From Rallus limicola (lineage: Eukaryota; Chordata; Aves; Gruiformes; Rallidae), in NCBI GenBank assembly GCA_022605955.1, contig JAKCOZ010000008.1, positions 38,356,547-38,420,546 on the forward strand: a stretch of DNA of 64,000 bases, read 5' to 3'. The number at the start of each line of letters is the position of its first letter. Position 1 is the stretch's first letter. A program made the translations under genes and the position numbers. Shown piece after piece: positions 60,601-64,000 of the stretch. The notes beneath the pieces are model-generated. The model did no database searches. It was not told where the DNA came from and saw nothing but the letters and a program-made list of their open reading frames with translations.

Positions 60601-60777
60601 AGTAGTTGGTTTTAATAACAGCAAAATCTGGCAAAAAATCCCACCTGGATGGCTTATTTCAGGAATTCCTAATTTATTTATTTTTAAATTTTACAATATA
60701 AAATAGCATCCAACTAAAATACTTCATTTCATGCAGTGACTGAAATATCTTGCTTGAGAAAGGATATGTTGGGGTTT

Positions 60778-60842
60778 CATCATCATCATTGTCATCATTA
60801 TTATTATTACTATTATTGCTGTTGTTGTTGCTGTTGTTTTTG
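60778..60842. repeat. Compound trinucleotide microsatellite
   Basis: A run of TCA, then TTA, then TTG/CTG triplets (CATCATCATCATTGTCATCA, then TTATTATTATTAC, then GTTGTTGTTGCTGTTG). It is not coding; the leucine-rich translation at 60750-61010 simply reflects the repeat. Confidence 0.88.
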
Positions 60843-62071
60843 TTTGCCAGAAATTTCCAATATTTAATTTTTCACTTCATCCCAAGTCAGTGTTTAGGCT
60901 TTTTGGAAGTGCTTCTGATAGGGAGGCCAGTGCTCATGTACCACTCTGCACCACGAGAACCAAGCCCAGAGCCAGGCAAACGGGATGGGAGTGCAAAAGT
61001 CCAGCTCTAAAGCTTGTCTCTCAGAACGTGCCAGTCATCCACGAGGAATTCAAGCTATGGCAGATACCACAGATATCAAAAGAGAAGGGAATCTGTACTC
61101 AGCTTCCAGGAAAGAAACAGGTCATCGTTACAAGGGAAAATGCTGGATGGAGACCAGTCCCCCTCCCTGAGCTTTCGGCATTCTTACCTGTGCTGCTAAA
61201 TCCCTGAATTGAGCTTCTGCTACAGCATGCCTTTCATCTCAGCAGCGTGACTCTGTGATGAAATAAAACCTCTACTCTGCTCCAACACATTTCTAACATA
61301 GTGATGCTCCAAACCCACGGAGTGCAGCTCTCAACAGAGATGCCTGCCATGGAGAATGGATGACTGCAGCCTCCCTCTTGCAAGAAGCCACCTACATTAT
61401 TGAGGTGAGGTCTCCAATCCAAGACTGGACTTGTGAGGACCATCACAAGGTTTTGGCTGACCTTCCCAGCTACAGAGAACAGGCAGAGAAGCATGTTCAG
61501 TTATTCCCGTGCATGACTCGCCCCACCTGCCAGGAAGGAAGATACCGGACCGTGTAGTTTGAAGCATATGGCAAAGCCCCCCAGCCCTGGGAGCACAGAG
61601 CAGCGCACAGAGTGAGCAGAGCAGTGATGGCAGCTGCCTGCTCTCCTGCCCAGGTTAACCCACCTGTGAGGAGCACGGAACACCTATAGGTGCACCAACT
61701 TTTCCCTTTGCTGCTGCGATCCCTCTTGCCCTTCCCTGTCCCAGTCTCCATGGCTCTGGTCTTGGTTTTATTCCCTGTAACCTGCCCTGCTAAGCCAAAA
61801 CTCCCATTGAATGGTCCCCTGGGTTTGCCAAATGATGCCCCTGGTGTTTGTTGACACGGGGGAACAGGTAGCAGGTAGCACGAGAACCACGCTCTGGTGT
61901 CTGCAGTCTGACCCCGTCTCCCCATCAAGCATTGCCCTCAAATATAAATCGTGAATTAAACACAAAGTTCTTATCTCAGCGAGATCACGGTTGGGCAAAT
62001 TCCTTTGGTGAGCCCCTCCATCAGATCTGATTCCCCCCATCCTGAGACCAATCTGAGCATGCATCTTCAAG

Positions 62072-62090
62072 ACTCCTCTAAAAGAGGAGT
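62072..62090. repeat. Short perfect hairpin
   Basis: ACTCCTCT (62072-62079) and AGAGGAGT (62083-62090) form 8-base perfect arms around a 3-base loop. It lies 270 bases before the larger nested inverted repeat, which uses similar TCCT/AGGA wording. Confidence 0.7.
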
Positions 62091-62363
62091 GACCGCTGAG
62101 CATCCCACCTCTGACTCAGTCCGAACAGGCTGGAGAGGGGACTTCTGCACCAGCCTCCATCCCAGGCAACGGTTTGGAGACGGTCTTAACCATGCACAGA
62201 GCCTACATCAGCAAAGCAACCAGTGCTCTTCCATACATAGAGCTATTACACAACAAGATGGTGAACAGAGGAGGGGAAAATGCCCAAATCACTGTTGTTT
62301 TGGGGGTTTTTTGATCCTTAAAAAGTTTGTTCACCTCTGAAATCAATTAAAAATTAAGAGATC

Positions 62364-62504
62364 CAATAGGAGTATTCCTACAATAGGAGTAGAACCAAGC
62401 CATCCACTCTACTGCTTGTTTCCAGCCCCTGTTGGTTGGGTGTTGGGTAGGGTGGGTCGCTTGATTCTACTCCTATTGTCAAATGGGAAAATTGTTCTCC
62501 TATT
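62364..62504. repeat. Nested inverted repeats (hairpin-forming)
   Basis: Inner arms ACAATAGGAGTAGAA (62380-62394) and TTCTACTCCTATTGT (62465-62479) pair perfectly over 15 bases. After a 2-base mismatch they pair again over AAGC (62397-62400) and GCTT (62459-62462), giving 19 of 21. Outside them AATAGGAG (62366-62373) pairs with CTCCTATT (62497-62504). CAATAGGAGTA also occurs twice in direct order, 17 bases apart (62364-62374, 62381-62391). The loop is 58 bases. No open frame or repeat family that I know explains it; a palindromic non-autonomous DNA transposon remnant is one possibility. Confidence 0.7.
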
Positions 62505-62729
62505 TAAGATGACAGAAGCCTGTGAAGTGAACAAAGCCCAAAGTGCCAACCTCCCCAATGTCCAGCTGCATTCGCAGGCGTGAGGAAATGGGCTGCAAAG
62601 CTCACTCAAAGAGATGAACCTCCCCGAGAAGATCTCTGCAGAAGTTAAGGGGAGGGGAGGAGAGGTTACAGGAATCTGTGGGAAACAGCACTGAAAGGGA
62701 GGGATAAAAAAGACCAAAACAAAACTAAA

Positions 62730-62751
62730 GGGGGGGGGGGGGGGGGGGGGG
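62730..62751. repeat. 22-base poly(G) run
   Basis: Twenty-two consecutive G, an unusually long homopolymer for vertebrate DNA. It can form a G-quadruplex and is difficult to sequence, so the true length is uncertain. Confidence 0.9.
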
Positions 62752-63022
62752 AAGGCAAAAAGAAGAGGAAAGAGCAGGGGAAGAGAGAGAACTGGGGCTA
62801 GGGCTGTGCCAGTCAGGAGGGATTTGGCCGGATGATGGTTTTACTGCATTTAAATGTGTAAGATACGCTTTGATTAATTCTAGTAGACTACACCAAAGAC
62901 CTACTCACAACTCCCAGTGCACTAATTACAGAGAAGAGGCGGACAGTGACTCATGTTGGAAAGCGTCCAACTTCCAAAGGGGGGGTGGGAGGTAAGACAT
63001 TTAAAAAAAGATAAAATTAAAG

Positions 63023-63048
63023 AAAAAAAAAAAAAAAAAAAAAAAAAA
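63023..63048. repeat. Poly(A) run
   Basis: About 26 consecutive A within an A-rich stretch. I see no recognisable retrocopy body upstream, so it is classed as simple low complexity. Confidence 0.85.
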
Positions 63049-63661
63049 GAAGAATCTCAACGCTCAGGCAACAGTGACAGTCCTTGGCCCCGCAGTGGGA
63101 GAGAGGTCAGAGCAGGCATCACCAACCAGGCTGTTCCCAAGGAGGATGGAGGCGGAGTACCTAGCTCTGGATCACCTCCCTGGGGCTGGGTTTGCCTCAG
63201 CATTGCCATGAAAGTGCAAGCAGGGCTGCTGTTTCTCTCGCCATCAGCTGGCGGCAGGGGTGCTGTCATCCCACCAGAGAGACAGATGCTCACGGGAGGG
63301 TGTCAGTGAGGTCTGCTTTGGGTAGGACATTTCTTCTTCTTCACACCCGAAAAAAAAACCCTTTTGCCTCCTGTGAAGCACAGGAGGGCAGAAGCTGGGG
63401 CATTAGGTGCCCCTACCTCTACCACTGTGCCGCCACCAAGCCAGGGTGCTGCTGGCTTGCAGAGCTGAAGTGCCAGAGTCGTGTCCTCACAGACACACAG
63501 ATGGAGCCCACCAGCTCCAGACTGCTCCAAGGCCAGGCCTGATGGACCACAGGAAGGAAAGAAGAAGTCACAGACCCCATGTTAAGCCTCAGGTGTCCTA
63601 CTCAGCTCCTGCACGGCGAGGAGCTACCTCCCCTCCATGAAACGTTTACCAAGTAGTAGGT

Positions 63662-63701
63662 GCACACAGACACACAGACACACACACAGACACACACACA
63701 G
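63662..63701. repeat. CA-rich microsatellite
   Basis: Imperfect CACA/CAGA repeat (CACACAGACACACAGACACA and onward), about 40 bases. It is an ordinary dinucleotide repeat, likely polymorphic. Confidence 0.88.
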
Positions 63702-64000
63702 ATGTTTGCTTAGCAAGGATTGCCGCCAGCAAAAAAACATCTCTTGGGACAACAGGGGAGAAACTAAGGGGGGGGGGGGTCCTTGCCTGATCTTTATTAT
63801 CCCATCCCAGGTCTGTTATCATCCACTCATTTTTATCTCTCCAAGAAGCTGACAGCATCAGAAACTGAAGCCAGAGCATCAGATTAACTACATCTTTCTT
63901 CTCCAGGCTTTTGGCCACATGTTTGAATCGGTTCAGCCCATTAGTAAAACTGAAACCCCATAATCTTATGGGCCTGGAACAGAGGTGGGGGGGCTGGGGA

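Larger units (their letters stand above)
57641..64000. other. Distal flank, no gene recognised
   Basis: I find no protein gene here. The neighbour expected on this side from mammalian gene order (HDAC4, opposite strand) is not visible and presumably lies further out. Items of note are an AT-rich block with SOX-like sites (60060-60200), a trinucleotide tract (60778-60842), nested inverted repeats (62364-62504), a 22-base G run (62730-62751), a poly(A) run (63023-63048) and a CA repeat (63662-63701). Confidence 0.5.

Noticed and set aside
61668..62000. Possible third LTR (TGTGAGGAGC start, GAATTAAA near 61955)
   Set aside because: No matching terminal CA with a target duplication could be found, and there is no AATAAA or TATA at the right spacing.
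63662..63701. Periodic CA/GA repeat examined as a possible CRISPR-like array
   Set aside because: It is a simple microsatellite without unique spacers, in a vertebrate genome.
47256..64000. 3' end of HDAC4 expected from mammalian gene order
   Set aside because: No minus-strand frame resembles the conserved HDAC4 C-terminal region, so the gene presumably lies beyond the window.

Overview
This window is vertebrate nuclear DNA, almost certainly from a bird. About fifteen truncated copies of CR1, the dominant bird LINE, are scattered through it in both orientations. Their diagnostic 3' ends read roughly AATCACAAGGTTGGAAAAG in antisense or ATTCTATGATTCTATGA in sense. There is one confidently recognisable protein gene, TWIST2 (Dermo-1), on the + strand. 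No tRNA, rRNA, CRISPR array or bacterial-type gene is present. I cannot name the species from sequence alone.

Layout. 1-13.0 kb is upstream flank with five CR1 fragments and one CpG-rich patch (9.34-9.58 kb) that looks like a minus-strand first exon. 13.0-13.9 kb holds the TWIST2 promoter and exon 1, which contains the whole 160-residue coding sequence. 13.9-46.33 kb is the single long intron (about 32.4 kb), with CR1 fragments, candidate non-coding regulatory blocks, a possible small LTR (35.6-35.9 kb), and a CpG island at 34.1-34.7 kb. That island carries a minus-strand TATAAA and a consensus 5' splice site. 46.33-47.25 kb is the untranslated exon 2 of TWIST2, ending at a double AATAAA signal. 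47.3-64 kb is downstream flank with three CR1 fragments, a 753-bp solo LTR with intact TG...CA ends and a 5-bp target duplication (53.2-53.96 kb), an E-box palindrome at 48.68 kb, nested inverted repeats at 62.36-62.50 kb, and several homopolymers and microsatellites.

How it fits together. TWIST2 is a bHLH repressor of mesenchymal, dermal and skeletal differentiation. Long flanks and introns poor in other genes are usual for such developmental regulators, so the non-repeat DNA here is likely to hold cis-regulatory elements. The most unexpected signals are the two possible antisense or divergent first exons (9.38-9.58 kb and 34.38-34.51 kb) and the intact solo LTR. Nothing here resembles a wholly new enzymatic or defence system. 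Most long ORFs are shadows of CR1 or of GC-rich non-coding DNA.
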